Assembly (NCBI RefSeq): GCF_002210435.1
Contig: NZ_MZMV01000005.1
Span: 124,001-188,000, forward strand
Source: Micromonospora wenchangensis
GTDB taxonomy: Bacteria; Actinomycetota; Actinomycetes; Mycobacteriales; Micromonosporaceae
Reading direction: 5' to 3'
DNA length: 64,000 nt
Made by a program: the position numbers and the translations under genes
Notes under the pieces: generated by a model
Databases searched by the model: none
The model's input: the letters and a program-made list of their open reading frames with translations, nothing else
What the model was told of the DNA's origin: nothing
Part shown: positions 45,898 through 55,514 of the stretch, piece after piece
Position numbering within the stretch: position 1 is the stretch's first letter
How the letters are laid out: each line of letters starts with the position of its first letter

Positions 45898-47553
45898 ATG
45901 CGGCTCGACTGTCTGGTCATCGGCTACAACGACACGCCCTTCGGGCGCCACCTGGACCTGGTGAGCCGCAAGGGCGGCCAGGCCATCGAGTACCGGACCG
46001 CGCGTCACGACCATGTCCGCTTCGACGGCCAGCGGCTGCCGTACATGGATCTGCTGGCGGAACTGGACCGCCGCCGGTCCGGCGCGGGCACCGGCCACGT
46101 CGGGTTCCACATCGGGGAGGTCCCGAACCTGGCGGCGGTGTACCTGACCAGCCACCTGCGCCAGCACGGGTACGAGGCGGACTTCGTCTCGGCGTTCCGC
46201 CCCGAACAGGATCGGTTGACGGCACTGCTCACCGACCGTGATCCTCTGATCACGATCATCACCACCACCTTCTACATCTCGCCGGGTCCGGCCATCGAAC
46301 TGGTGGAGTACGTGCGGCAACAGAACCCGGAGACGATGGTGGTGGTCGGTGGACCGCTGGTCGCCAACCTGATCATGGACACCGACTCGGCCACGCTGCC
46401 CTGGGTGCTCGCGGAGATCGGCGCCGACGTGTACGTGCACGACGGTCAGGGCGAGGACACCCTGCGCAAGCTCGTCGAGGCCGTCCGCGGCGGCCAGTCA
46501 CTCGACGGCGTACCGAACCTGCTGTGGGTCCGGGACGGGGAGACGGTGGTGCGCACCCGGCGGATACCGGAGAACAACTCCCTCGATGAGTGCGCGGTCG
46601 AGTGGAGCCACTTCGACGGCGCCGACCTCGGACCGGTGTTGCAGACCCGCACGGCGCGAAGCTGCGCGTTCAAGTGCAGCTTCTGCGACTACCCCGTACG
46701 CGCCGGGGCGCTGTCGCTGGCCTCACTGTCGACGATCGAACGGGAACTCGACGCCATGGCCGAGCTGGGCGCGACGGACGTCGTCTTCATCGATGACACC
46801 TTCAACGTGCCGCTTCCGCGCTTTGTCGACATCTGCCACCTGATGATCCGCAAGGGGTACGGCTTCCGCTGGTACTCGTACTTCCGGTGTGGCAACGTCC
46901 GGGGCAGCGAGATGTTCGATCTGATGGCGAGCAGTGGGTGCGCCGGTGTCTTCCTCGGGATCGAGTCGGGCGACGACACGGTCCTGAAGGCCATGAACAA
47001 GTCGGCGAGCGTCGACCGGTACCGCAACGGAATCCAGCGGCTCAACGAACGCGGCATCAATTCGTTCGCCTCGTTCATCGCCGGCTTTCCCGGCGAGACG
47101 GAACAGACCGTGCAGAACACCATTGACTTCGTCAACGACGCGGCACCGACGTTCTTCCGGATCGAGCCGTGGTGGTACAACCATCGGGCCCCGATCCACC
47201 AGCAGGCGGCGCAGTACGCGTTGACGGGGCGCGATTTCCGCTGGCGGCACGCGACGATGGACTCGGCCGGTGCCTGCGACGCGGTGGATCGGGTCTTCGC
47301 CGAGGTGACCGAGTCATCGTGGATGCCGATGTGGAACTTCGACTTCTGGGCGCTGCCCTACCTGCGCGGCCGGGGGTTCAGCGCCGAGCAGGTCGTCGAG
47401 CTGCACCGGCTGGCTCGTGATCTCATGCTGCTCAACGACGGTGACGGCGAGGCCGCCGAGGCAGGCCGCCGGATCGCGGAACGGGCCCTGACCGACTGGT
47501 ACGCCGGGGTGGACGTGCGGCCCTCACGTTACGGATCCACCCGACTCGCCTAG
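45898..47553 (+). CDS. B12-dependent radical SAM protein, PhpK-like
   Basis: A 551-residue protein beginning MRLDCLVIGYNDTPFG, a start shared with the PhpK family of cobalamin-dependent radical SAM methyltransferases (P-methylation in phosphinothricin-type pathways), though from memory only. The N-terminal half holds a B12-binding-like domain (ITIITTTFYISPGPAI, then MVVVGGPLVANL). The cluster motif is CAFKCSFC at about 256-263, and the barrel has TDVVFIDDTFNVPLPR and GVFLGIESGDDT. GGAGGGA lies upstream of the ATG. No phosphonate genes are in view, so methylation of carbon or another atom is more likely here. Confidence 0.85.
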   Translation: MRLDCLVIGYNDTPFGRHLDLVSRKGGQAIEYRTARHDHVRFDGQRLPYMDLLAELDRRRSGAGTGHVGFHIGEVPNLAAVYLTSHLRQHGYEADFVSAFRPEQDRLTALLTDRDPLITIITTTFYISPGPAIELVEYVRQQNPETMVVVGGPLVANLIMDTDSATLPWVLAEIGADVYVHDGQGEDTLRKLVEAVRGGQSLDGVPNLLWVRDGETVVRTRRIPENNSLDECAVEWSHFDGADLGPVLQTRTARSCAFKCSFCDYPVRAGALSLASLSTIERELDAMAELGATDVVFIDDTFNVPLPRFVDICHLMIRKGYGFRWYSYFRCGNVRGSEMFDLMASSGCAGVFLGIESGDDTVLKAMNKSASVDRYRNGIQRLNERGINSFASFIAGFPGETEQTVQNTIDFVNDAAPTFFRIEPWWYNHRAPIHQQAAQYALTGRDFRWRHATMDSAGACDAVDRVFAEVTESSWMPMWNFDFWALPYLRGRGFSAEQVVELHRLARDLMLLNDGDGEAAEAGRRIAERALTDWYAGVDVRPSRYGSTRLA

Positions 47554-47790
47554 GTATCGCTCTGGCACGTTCCGGTTGACATCCAGCCCAGGGATGGCCG
47601 GGACCGGCAGTGCTGCCCCGGGGCGGAGGAGGGCGGTCAGGTGGGCGTTCGTGCTGATCGCGCAGGACGACATCACGTCACGCCGGATGGTGACTGCGGT
47701 CGGTTCCCGGACGGCGGATTCAGCCAATCAGCAGGCGATGAGAAGCTTGTCACCGGGTGATCGGCGGCGGCGGTGCGGCATGGTTGAGCG

Positions 47791-48552
47791 GTGACGACCC
47801 CGAACCCCGCCGGCCGGGGGCGCTCGGGTGGGCTCCGCCCGCGCGCCGCCGGACTCGTTGCTCTGCGGCCGGCCCGCGTGCTGGTGGTCGAGGACGAAGC
47901 GGCGATCGCGGAGGTGCTGATCGCGATGCTGTCGTTCGCGGGCTTCACCGTGCGGGCGGCGGCGAGCTGCGCCGAGGCGCGAGTGCTGGCGCGCGAGTTC
48001 ATGCCGGAGCTTGCGGTGTTGGACGTCATGCTGCCCGACGGTTCCGGTCTCGATCTCTGCCTGGAGCTTCGGGCCCGCGACGAACAGCTGTCGGTTCTGC
48101 TGCTGACCGCCCGCGACGGGATCGAGGACAAGGTGACCGGCCTGGCGTTGGGGGCTGACGACTATGTGACGAAGCCGTTCAGCACCGCGGAGGTGGTCGC
48201 CCGGCTGAACGTGCTGCTGCGCCGTACGGTGCCGGCGGCGCAACCCGCCACGTGCCTGCGCGTGGGGGATCTGGAGTTGGACGAGCGGACCCATCGGGTC
48301 GTCCGCGCCGGTCGGTCGATCACGCTGTCGCCGACCGAGTTCCGGCTGCTGGAGTACTTCATGCGCCACGTCGAACTGGTGCTGTCACGCCGTCAGATCC
48401 TGCGCGAGGTGTGGGGCTACGACGGCGGCGACACCTCGGTGGTGGAGAAGTTCATCAGCCAGCTGCGCGGCAAGATCGACGCGGATGGCGTGACGCCGCT
48501 GCTGCACACCGTTCGGGGATTCGGTTACGCGATGCGGGGGCCCGCGGCGTGA
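47791..48552 (+). CDS. OmpR-family response regulator
   Basis: A 253-residue response regulator: receiver with VLVVEDEAAI acidic pocket, phosphoacceptor Asp78 in LDVMLPDG, DDYVTKPF with conserved Lys, and a winged-helix effector from about 150 (LSPTEFRLLEYFMR, then VEKFISQLRGKID). The first 28 residues are an extra, Arg-rich leader. Its stop overlaps the kinase GTG, so they form a two-component pair. The 237-nt region before it (47554-47790) separates it from the NRPS operon and contains the small palindrome TCACCGGGTGA at 47750-47760. Confidence 0.93.
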   Translation: MTTPNPAGRGRSGGLRPRAAGLVALRPARVLVVEDEAAIAEVLIAMLSFAGFTVRAAASCAEARVLAREFMPELAVLDVMLPDGSGLDLCLELRARDEQLSVLLLTARDGIEDKVTGLALGADDYVTKPFSTAEVVARLNVLLRRTVPAAQPATCLRVGDLELDERTHRVVRAGRSITLSPTEFRLLEYFMRHVELVLSRRQILREVWGYDGGDTSVVEKFISQLRGKIDADGVTPLLHTVRGFGYAMRGPAA

Positions 48553-50018
48553 GGCTGCCGGCGGTGCCGCATGTCACCAGCGCCTGGCAGGGGCTGCGGG
48601 GACGCCTGCTGGCCGGGACCCTCGCGCTGCTCGCCGCCGGGCTGCTCGTCGCCGACGTCACCGCCTACGCCGCGCTGGAGACATTCCTGCGTAACCGGCT
48701 CGACGCGACCCTGCAGTCGCTGGCGGACCGGATCGGTGGTCAGGTCGGCAGGGACAGCGGAAACACGATCAGCTGGGACACGGTGCGGATGCTGGCACCC
48801 AGCACCCAGTACGTCGCCGTGGCAGGTGACGACGGGTCGCTGCTGGTGGCGCACGAGGCGGTGTCCGGCAACGAGGATCTGACGCCGCCGGTCCTGCCCG
48901 AATCCATCAGGGCCACCTCCGAGCCGTTCACCGCCGCCAGCGCGGGTGGCGGACCCGGTTACCGGCTGACGATCATCGACCTTTCCGGCGCGGCCGCGGG
49001 GATCACGCTCAGCATCGACGGCGTACGCGTGCGGCCGGCTGCGCTGGTCGTCGGAATCTCCCTGGCCGACGTGGACGCTACGCTCAACCGCCTGCTGCTC
49101 GTCGAGGTCACCGCCTCGGCGGCGATCCTCACGGCGGGGGTGCTGACCGCGAACCTGGTCCTCGGGATCGGTCTGCGGCCGTTGCGTGTCGTGGCCGACA
49201 CCGCACGGGCGATCGCCGGTGGACAGCGGGGCCGTCGTATCCCGGTACCGCATCCGCACAGCGAGATCGGCCGGGTGGCGGCCGAGCTCAACGCGGCCTT
49301 CGGCGAACGGGAAGATGCCGAGGACCGGGTCCGCCGCTTCGTGGCCGATGCGTCACACGAACTCAGAACACCGTTGACCACCGTCGGGGGCTGGAGCGAC
49401 CTCTACCTCAACGGCGGCGTCGTCGACTGGGACCAGGCAGACCTGGCCATGGCGCGTATCAGTGAGGAAACCGCGCGGATGCAGCGCCTGGTCGAGGACC
49501 TGATCCTGCTGGCCCGGCTGGACGCCCGCCGGCCGCTGGAACGGATGCCGGTCGATGTCGTTGCCGCGCTCGGCGGCCTCGTCACCGATCTGCGCATGAT
49601 CGAGCCCGGCCGGACGATCTCACTCCGGGTGGAACCGCCCCACGCGATCGTGCTGGGCGACGAGACGTCGCTCGTCCAGGTAATGCGTAACCTGCTGGGC
49701 AACGCTGTCCGATACACACCGGCGGGGAGCCCGATCGACATCGTCGTCGCCCGCGTCGACGACCGTCTCGTGATCCTGGTGCGGGATCACGGACCAGGCC
49801 TCGACCCACAGTCGATCGCACGTGCCTTCGAACGTTTCTGGCGGGCCGACGGCGGTCGCGTGGCCAACGGTGGCAGCGGTCTGGGACTCAGCATCGCGCG
49901 GGAGATCACCGAACAACACGGCGGGACGCTGAGCCTGCATGACCGGCGGGACGACGGGGGAGGGCTGGAGGCGCGCGTCACCCTGCCGGCTCACGGCGCA
50001 CCGTCACGCGCCGTGTAG
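48549..50018 (+). CDS. Sensor histidine kinase
   Basis: A 489-residue membrane kinase from GTG 48549. Transmembrane segments lie at about 17-39 and 175-200, enclosing an extracytoplasmic sensor of about 135 residues. A HAMP linker follows, then the phosphoacceptor helix VADASHELRTPLTTV with His at about 271, and an ATPase domain with N box NLLGNAVRYTP, RDHGPGLD and GGSGLGLSIA. It pairs with the upstream response regulator. Its 3' end overlaps by 28 bases with a convergent second response regulator gene. Confidence 0.93.
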   Translation: MRLPAVPHVTSAWQGLRGRLLAGTLALLAAGLLVADVTAYAALETFLRNRLDATLQSLADRIGGQVGRDSGNTISWDTVRMLAPSTQYVAVAGDDGSLLVAHEAVSGNEDLTPPVLPESIRATSEPFTAASAGGGPGYRLTIIDLSGAAAGITLSIDGVRVRPAALVVGISLADVDATLNRLLLVEVTASAAILTAGVLTANLVLGIGLRPLRVVADTARAIAGGQRGRRIPVPHPHSEIGRVAAELNAAFGEREDAEDRVRRFVADASHELRTPLTTVGGWSDLYLNGGVVDWDQADLAMARISEETARMQRLVEDLILLARLDARRPLERMPVDVVAALGGLVTDLRMIEPGRTISLRVEPPHAIVLGDETSLVQVMRNLLGNAVRYTPAGSPIDIVVARVDDRLVILVRDHGPGLDPQSIARAFERFWRADGGRVANGGSGLGLSIAREITEQHGGTLSLHDRRDDGGGLEARVTLPAHGAPSRAV

Positions 50019-50719
50019 CCGAATCCGCGTACGGTGTGCAGCAGCCCTGGACCGATCTTGCGGCGCAACTGGCTGATGACCTTCTCCACGGCCGTCACGT
50101 CGCCGAACTGATGCCCCCACACCTCGCTGAGCAGGTGCTGTTTGCTCACCACAAGTCCAGGGCGACTCATCAGGTAGGTGAGCACCCGGAACTCGGTCGG
50201 TGTCAGCTCCACGTCGTCTCCCCGGCGGCTCACCCGGTGACTCTGCACGGCCACCTCCAGGTCGCCGACCCGCAGCACCGGATCGACCGGGTGGTCGGAC
50301 CGCCGGGCAGCCAGACGACGCAGCAGCACGTTGAGCCGGGCGATCACCTCGGCGACACTGAATGGTTTGGTGATGTAACCGTCCGCCAGACCAAGCCCGG
50401 TCAGCCGGTCGCCGACGGCATCGCGGGCCGTCACGAACAGCACGCCCAGCTCAGGATGGACCTCCCGTAACGAATCGCAGAGATCGAAGCCGGACCCGTC
50501 GGGGAGCAGGACATCCAGGAGGGCCACCTGGGGCCGGTATTCGGCGGCGACCTGTCGAGCCTCGGCACTCGAGCGCGCAGCCCGCACGTCGAACCCGGCG
50601 AACGTCAACGTCGCCGCCAGCACCTCGACGATGTGCGCCTCGTCATCGACCACCAGGACCCGGGCCGGCATCCCTGGCCGTCCGGAGTGCAGAAGGGCGG
50701 TAGGGCCGGTCGTACTCAT
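49991..50719 (-). CDS. Second OmpR-family response regulator, paralogue
   Basis: A 242-residue response regulator closely resembling the one encoded at 47791-48552 in both domains: VLVVDDEAHIVEVLAATLTF, LLDVLLPDG, ITKPFSVAEVIARLNVLLRR and TPTEFRVLTYLMSRPG. The alpha4-beta5 region, GADDYVTKPF in the paralogue, here reads GLADGYITKPF and is one residue shorter overall, which might affect signalling. It has no kinase of its own next to it and could share the kinase whose gene it overlaps convergently, or regulate the divergent MmpL gene. Confidence 0.9.
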   Translation of the reverse strand: MSTTGPTALLHSGRPGMPARVLVVDDEAHIVEVLAATLTFAGFDVRAARSSAEARQVAAEYRPQVALLDVLLPDGSGFDLCDSLREVHPELGVLFVTARDAVGDRLTGLGLADGYITKPFSVAEVIARLNVLLRRLAARRSDHPVDPVLRVGDLEVAVQSHRVSRRGDDVELTPTEFRVLTYLMSRPGLVVSKQHLLSEVWGHQFGDVTAVEKVISQLRRKIGPGLLHTVRGFGYTARDGAP

Positions 50720-50863
50720 CGGTCCATGATGCCGCAGCAGTCCTCAGACAACCGTCAGCATCAGCGGCGGCTGCCGGTAAGCATCCGCTGGTTCGCTGAT
50801 CTACGTGTCAACGACAACGGCCACGAGGCCCCAGCACGACGAGTCACGTGTGAGCGCATCGAC

Positions 50864-53158
50864 ATGACAACCATCCTCTACCGGTTGGGCCGGTTCTGTG
50901 CGCGTCACGCCCGCGCGGTGACCGTCGGCTGGGTCGTCCTGGCCCTGGCTCTCATCCTCGCCGGCAGCCGTTTCGACGGCGGCAACGCCGACGCCATCGC
51001 GGTCGACGGCAGCGACAGCGCGGTCGCGCAGACCCTGCTGGATCGCGCGTTTCCCGGCAGGTCGGTCGACCCCAGCCCGGTCGTGGTCGAGGCACCGAGC
51101 GGCAAACTGACCGACAAGACGTACCAGGACGCCCTGAACGCCACCGCCGAGCGGATCCGCGACATCCCGGGCGTCAGTGCGGTAAGTGGTCCGCCGGCCG
51201 CCGGCACCCCCGCCCTCAGCACGGACGGCCGCACCGGCTACCTGACCGTGACACCGGAGTCGGCATCCGCGGCGACCGTCGACCTCGCCGAGCGGGTACG
51301 GGATGCGACCGCCCCGGCCACCGACGCCGGGCTGGACGTGTCCATCGGCGGGCAACTGGGCCAGCAACTGTCCAAGAGCCCGGTACACACCAGCGAGCTC
51401 ATCGGCATCGTGATGGCCGTCATCGTCATGCTGCTGGCCTTCGGATCCGCCGTCGCCATGGGTGTCCCCATCCTCACCGCCGTCCTGTCCGTCGGAAGCG
51501 GTCTGGCCCTGCTCAAACTGCTGGGCAACGCGGTCGACATCCCGACGGTGGCGGCCACCCTGGCCACCATGATCGGCCTCGGGGTCGGCATCGACTACGG
51601 GCTGTTCCTGGTCGTGCGATTCCGGCGCCTGCTGGCCGGCGGCCTCTCGGCCGAAGAGGCCGCCGCCCGCACGACGGCGACATCCGGCGGGGCGGTCGTT
51701 TTCGCCGCCGGCACCGTCATCATCGCGGTGTGCGGTCTGGCACTGTCCGGAGTCTCCTTCGTCGGCTGGCTGGGGTACTCCGCCGCCATCGTCGTGGCCG
51801 TGAGCCTGGCATCGGCCACCACCCTCACACCGGCGCTGCTCGGCTGGCTCGGTCCCCGGATCAACCGGTTCTCCCTGCCGGGCAGCCGGCACCGCACGAC
51901 CGTCGCCGATCACGCGGAACTCGACACCACGGTCTGGGCCCGCCTGGCCGTACGCGTGGCGAAGCGGCCCCTGCTGACCGCACTGGCCGCCACCGTGGTG
52001 CTGCTCGCGCTCAGCGCCCCCGTGTCCACCCTGCGGCTCGGCCAGATGGACTCCGGAAAACTGCCCACCTCCACCGAGTCGCGGCGCTCCTACGACGCCC
52101 TCGCCGAAGGCTTCGGGCCCGGCGCGAACGGTCCGCTGCGGGTCGTCGTCGAGATGGTCGATCCAGCCACCGCTCCGCCCGGGGCGAAGAACGCGGCCGG
52201 CCAGGACCCGCGAGCTCAAGACCCCCGTCTGGTCGCGCTGGGTGCCGTACTCGCCGACACCCCGGGCGTACGGGAGGTCAGCGCCCCGGTCGTCAGCGCC
52301 GACTCCGCCGTAGCGGTCTTCAGCGTGACCGGACAGACGTCGCCCTCGGACGAGAGCACGGTCGAGCTCGTGCACCGGCTCCGCGACACGACGCTGCCGC
52401 AGGCCCTGGCCGGCAGGGGAGCCGAAGGTCACGTAGGCGGGCTGACCGCCACCAAGGCCGACCTGGCCGAGCGCATCTCGCAGCGGCTGCTGCTGCTGAT
52501 CGGCGCCGTGGTGGCGTTCGCCTGTGTACTCGTGCTGCTCGCCTTCCGGTCGCTCTGGCTCGCCGCCAAGGCCGCCGCCATGAATCTGATCTCCATCGCC
52601 GCCGCCTACGGCGTCGTCGTCGCGGTCTTCCAATGGGGCTGGGGAATCCATCTGCTCGGCCTGGACGGGCCGGTGCCGATCGAGTCCTACGTGCCGATGA
52701 TGATGTTCGCCATCCTGTTCGGCCTGTCCATGGACTACGAGGTCTTCCTGCTCAGTTCGGTGCAGGAACACTGGCATGCCACCAGGGACAACCGCCGGGC
52801 GGTAAGCCTCGGACTCGCCGACACCGGCAAGATCATCAGCAGCGCGGCACTCATCATGGTGGCCGTCTTCGCCAGCTTCCTGATCAACTCCAGCCCCATC
52901 GTCAAGATGTTCGGACTCGGACTCTCGGTCGCCGTGGCAGTCGACGCAACCATCGTGCGTTGCCTGCTCGTGCCGGCGGTGATGGTTCTGATCGGGGAAC
53001 GGCAATGGCAGCTGCCCCCGCTTCTCGACCGGCTCCTGCCCAGAATCTCGATCGAGGCCGACCCGGCGGCCTTCGACCCGCCGCCGGTCGCGGCCGCCGC
53101 AGGAGAGCACCTACCGACCGATGACGAAGACACGGTGGCGTTCACCGGGCACCGGTAG
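50864..53158 (+). CDS. MmpL/RND-family membrane transporter
   Basis: A 764-residue transporter with two homologous halves. Each half has a large periplasmic loop and a helix bundle carrying the family signatures: GLGVGIDYGLFLVVRFRR in the first and GLSMDYEVFLLSSVQE in the second, with the paired Asp-Tyr of MmpL proton relays. ATG 50864 starts a typical N-terminus (MTTILYRLGRFCARHAR). The frame continues upstream across the divergent regulator promoter, which is unlikely to be coding. It may export lipids or drugs and could be controlled by the adjacent regulator. Confidence 0.92.
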   Translation: MTTILYRLGRFCARHARAVTVGWVVLALALILAGSRFDGGNADAIAVDGSDSAVAQTLLDRAFPGRSVDPSPVVVEAPSGKLTDKTYQDALNATAERIRDIPGVSAVSGPPAAGTPALSTDGRTGYLTVTPESASAATVDLAERVRDATAPATDAGLDVSIGGQLGQQLSKSPVHTSELIGIVMAVIVMLLAFGSAVAMGVPILTAVLSVGSGLALLKLLGNAVDIPTVAATLATMIGLGVGIDYGLFLVVRFRRLLAGGLSAEEAAARTTATSGGAVVFAAGTVIIAVCGLALSGVSFVGWLGYSAAIVVAVSLASATTLTPALLGWLGPRINRFSLPGSRHRTTVADHAELDTTVWARLAVRVAKRPLLTALAATVVLLALSAPVSTLRLGQMDSGKLPTSTESRRSYDALAEGFGPGANGPLRVVVEMVDPATAPPGAKNAAGQDPRAQDPRLVALGAVLADTPGVREVSAPVVSADSAVAVFSVTGQTSPSDESTVELVHRLRDTTLPQALAGRGAEGHVGGLTATKADLAERISQRLLLLIGAVVAFACVLVLLAFRSLWLAAKAAAMNLISIAAAYGVVVAVFQWGWGIHLLGLDGPVPIESYVPMMMFAILFGLSMDYEVFLLSSVQEHWHATRDNRRAVSLGLADTGKIISSAALIMVAVFASFLINSSPIVKMFGLGLSVAVAVDATIVRCLLVPAVMVLIGERQWQLPPLLDRLLPRISIEADPAAFDPPPVAAAAGEHLPTDDEDTVAFTGHR

Positions 53159-53403
53159 AGCGCGGGGGCCGTCGGTGTGCCGCTCGTCGCCCTCATGATC
53201 GTCGCGCTCGACGACGAACCCGCCCGGGCAGCCACCGATCTGCGCACCCTCGGCACCGGACCCGGGCGAGGCGAGGACGCCACCGGATCCTCCGGCAGCG
53301 GCACCCGCCTCGTCGTCGCGGTCAGCCTCGTGTTCGCCCGCGCGCTCACCGCCGGCCCGGTCCGGCGGTGGCCAGAATCCCGACTCACACACAGGGAGTG
53401 GCT

Positions 53404-54129
53404 GTGCAAAGAAAATGGATCATCGCCGGAGCGCCGGTCGTGCTGTTGCTGGGACTCGGGTTCACCGCCGACCGGGTCGTCGCCGACCGCGCAGCCGACC
53501 GTCTCGCCCAACGGCTGCAGTGCACCGCCGGCCTGAGCGAGCCGCCCGAGGCCGATTTCGGGCTTGGCCCGTTCCTGATCCAGTCGGCTCGCGGCACCTT
53601 CCACACCGTTCACGTCCGGGTGCCGCAGGTGACGGTCGGCCGGTTCTCCGCGGCGGTGGATGCGACCGCGCACGACGTGCGGCTGTCCGGCTCCGGGGGG
53701 ATCAGTGCCGGGTCGGTCGTCGCCGACGTCACCCTGCCGTACGCCCAGCTCGGCACGGCCGCCGCCCACGGCTCTGCGGGCGCGACGAGCCCGGCCGGCT
53801 ACGGCGCGGACGACGCCGGACGGCTCACCGTGCAGATGCAGATTCCGTTGCTCGGGGGCTCCCGGCAGGTGACGGTGTACGCCGATCCCGAGATCGTCGA
53901 TGGCGTCCTGCGCATCGACCCCGAGGAGGTGGAGATCCCGTTCCTGGGCATCCGGCTGCCGGCCAGCCGTCTCGGCGACAAGGCCCAGTCGCGTACGGTC
54001 GATCTGCCGACGCTACCCGCCGGCCTCGTCTACGAGGGGGCCGCCGCGACCGCCGACGGGCTCCGACTGACGATCACCGGGAACGACGTCCGGCCGGCCG
54101 GGAGCGGCTCCGGGAAGGCGTGCCGGTGA
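53404..54129 (+). CDS. LmeA/DUF2993-like lipid-binding exported protein
   Basis: A 241-residue protein with an N-terminal signal or anchor segment (RKWIIAGAPVVLLLGLGFTA) and a beta-rich body: AADRLAQRLQCTAGL, then GPFLIQSARGTFHTV, TAHDVRLSGSG and GLRLTITGNDVRPAG, as in DUF2993/LmeA proteins that bind phospholipids and aid envelope lipid assembly in mycobacteria. GTG 53404 has AGGGAG upstream. Placement after an MmpL transporter suggests a shared envelope role. Confidence 0.8.
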   Translation: MQRKWIIAGAPVVLLLGLGFTADRVVADRAADRLAQRLQCTAGLSEPPEADFGLGPFLIQSARGTFHTVHVRVPQVTVGRFSAAVDATAHDVRLSGSGGISAGSVVADVTLPYAQLGTAAAHGSAGATSPAGYGADDAGRLTVQMQIPLLGGSRQVTVYADPEIVDGVLRIDPEEVEIPFLGIRLPASRLGDKAQSRTVDLPTLPAGLVYEGAAATADGLRLTITGNDVRPAGSGSGKACR

Positions 54130-54776
54130 GCTTCTCCCGGGAATCGTGCGTCCCACCGCCGGGTGGCTGCGGCGGGACGCGGAGGTCGAAGCAGCGGCCA
54201 GCCGCCGCAGGTCACCGGCGCAGCGGTGCCGGGGTGGGGCAGCCTCGCCGGCCACCGGTCGGGGCGATGGTTCGGCGGTCCGCTTCGGCGGCAGGTGACG
54301 GTGCCGAGCCCTTCGACGTGGGTGCCGATGCCGCGATCGCCCACGCCGTCGAGCAGTACGTGGCCTGGCGGGACGCCCACACCCCCGGCGGCACCGACGC
54401 CGTCACCCGGTTCGCCACCAACGTCCGACTCACCGGCCGCCTCGCGGCCCTGCGCCCCGACCTCGCCCACATCCTCACCCATCCGCTCGCCGTGTCCGCC
54501 GAACGACCCGCCGGCATCGCCGCACGCCTCAGCCACGACCTCCTCGCCGCACTTCACGAAATCCGAGCCGACACCCCCACCAGTGACGACAGTCACATCA
54601 CCGTCATTGCCGCGGCCGGCGCCATCGCCGCAGTCCTCCGCGCCGCCGCCCACCTCGACCCGCCCGGCCAGGCCCGACTCGCCGACCACCTCACCCGCGA
54701 CCTGCTCCGCATGATCGGCGTCACCGAAGCCCTCATCACCGACCTCCTCGCCACCGCCTGCCCACCGGCCAGGTGA
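54126..54776 (+). pseudogene. tetR fragment: C-terminal domain without DNA-binding domain
   Basis: An open frame from GTG 54126 ends with about 140 residues (EQYVAWRDAHTPGG onward) that are almost identical to the C-terminal domain of the TetR regulator encoded at 57752-58399 on the other strand. The TetR helix-turn-helix is absent; the first 70 or so residues are a low-complexity Arg/Gly/Pro stretch. A further ten or so residues before the identical block are homologous but diverged (DAAIAHAVEQ against DAAIADAFEQ), so this was probably once an independent paralogue that lost its N-terminal part and then exchanged sequence with the intact copy. Confidence 0.75.
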
Positions 54777-54784
54777 ACCGGTCA
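54349..54784 (+). repeat. Inverted repeat, left copy (436 bp)
   Basis: This block matches the reverse complement of 57744-58179. In the parts compared base by base, the only differences found are three substitutions around 54526-54532 (Ala-Arg against Gln-Arg codons); no gap is needed. It covers the tetR C-terminal region and the first bases after the stop. Confidence 0.9.
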
Positions 54785-54819
54785 CCCGGCCGCGTCGCGC
54801 GGGACCGGGCCGGCAATTC

Positions 54820-55467
54820 TCAGTAGCCGAGGTTGACGTGCGCCCGGTGATGGTCGCCCTTGTCGATCAGGTCGACGAACCCGAGCGCGTAGTCCGCTCC
54901 CGAGATCGCCCCGCCACCGTCGGGCTGCAGGGCGACGTCGTCGCCGAGCCGGTACTCGCCGAGCCGCTGCCCGGGCGCGAACGAGCCGAACCGGCCGGCC
55001 GGGCTGACGAAGACCCAGTTGAGCGAATCGGGGGTGGCGGGCAGGTCCTCGGTGACCACCGCTGCCGTGGCGACGATCTCGTCGTGGAACTCGGCCGGGG
55101 CGTGGTTGAGATCCGCGACGAAGCGTGGAGCACCCGGCGCCGGACGCAGCGACGAGAAACCGCCGACGACGTACAGCGGAAGACCCCCGCCGTCGGCGAG
55201 ACGCGCGACCCTGCGGTACACCTCGCGGAACGAGCCGGCCAGCCGACCGCGCGCCGACAGCGCGCCGACCACGATGTCCGCACCGGAGACGACCGAGGAC
55301 AGTGCCGCCTCGTCCGTGGCGTCGCCCTGGACGTAGGTCACGTCCGGGACCGGTTCGGCGGGAAGCGAACGGCTGAACGCGGTCACCTGATGGCCTCGGG
55401 CGGCGGCCTCCGCGACGATGGCCGACCCGGCATAGCCGGTGCCACCGATGACAACGATGCGGGACAT
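54820..55467 (-). CDS. NAD(P)H-binding Rossmann-fold protein (atypical SDR)
   Basis: A 215-residue protein starting MSRIVVIGGTGYAGSAIV, the glycine-rich motif of atypical short-chain dehydrogenases of the NmrA/HSCARG group, with a VGALSARG strand and LYVVGGFSSL. It lacks a clear Tyr-x3-Lys active site. ATG 55467 has GAAAGG upstream. The divergent HxlR regulator is its likely controller, a common pairing for redox-sensing oxidoreductases. Confidence 0.88.
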   Translation of the reverse strand: MSRIVVIGGTGYAGSAIVAEAAARGHQVTAFSRSLPAEPVPDVTYVQGDATDEAALSSVVSGADIVVGALSARGRLAGSFREVYRRVARLADGGGLPLYVVGGFSSLRPAPGAPRFVADLNHAPAEFHDEIVATAAVVTEDLPATPDSLNWVFVSPAGRFGSFAPGQRLGEYRLGDDVALQPDGGGAISGADYALGFVDLIDKGDHHRAHVNLGY

Positions 55468-55514
55468 GGAACTGCCTTTCTCGAAGGGGATCGGAGACCT
55501 CACGGGACCTCCTC

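Noticed and set aside
50801..53110. 769-codon open frame on the minus strand
   Set aside because: Antisense to the MmpL gene; Gly/His/Asp/Gln-rich shadow.
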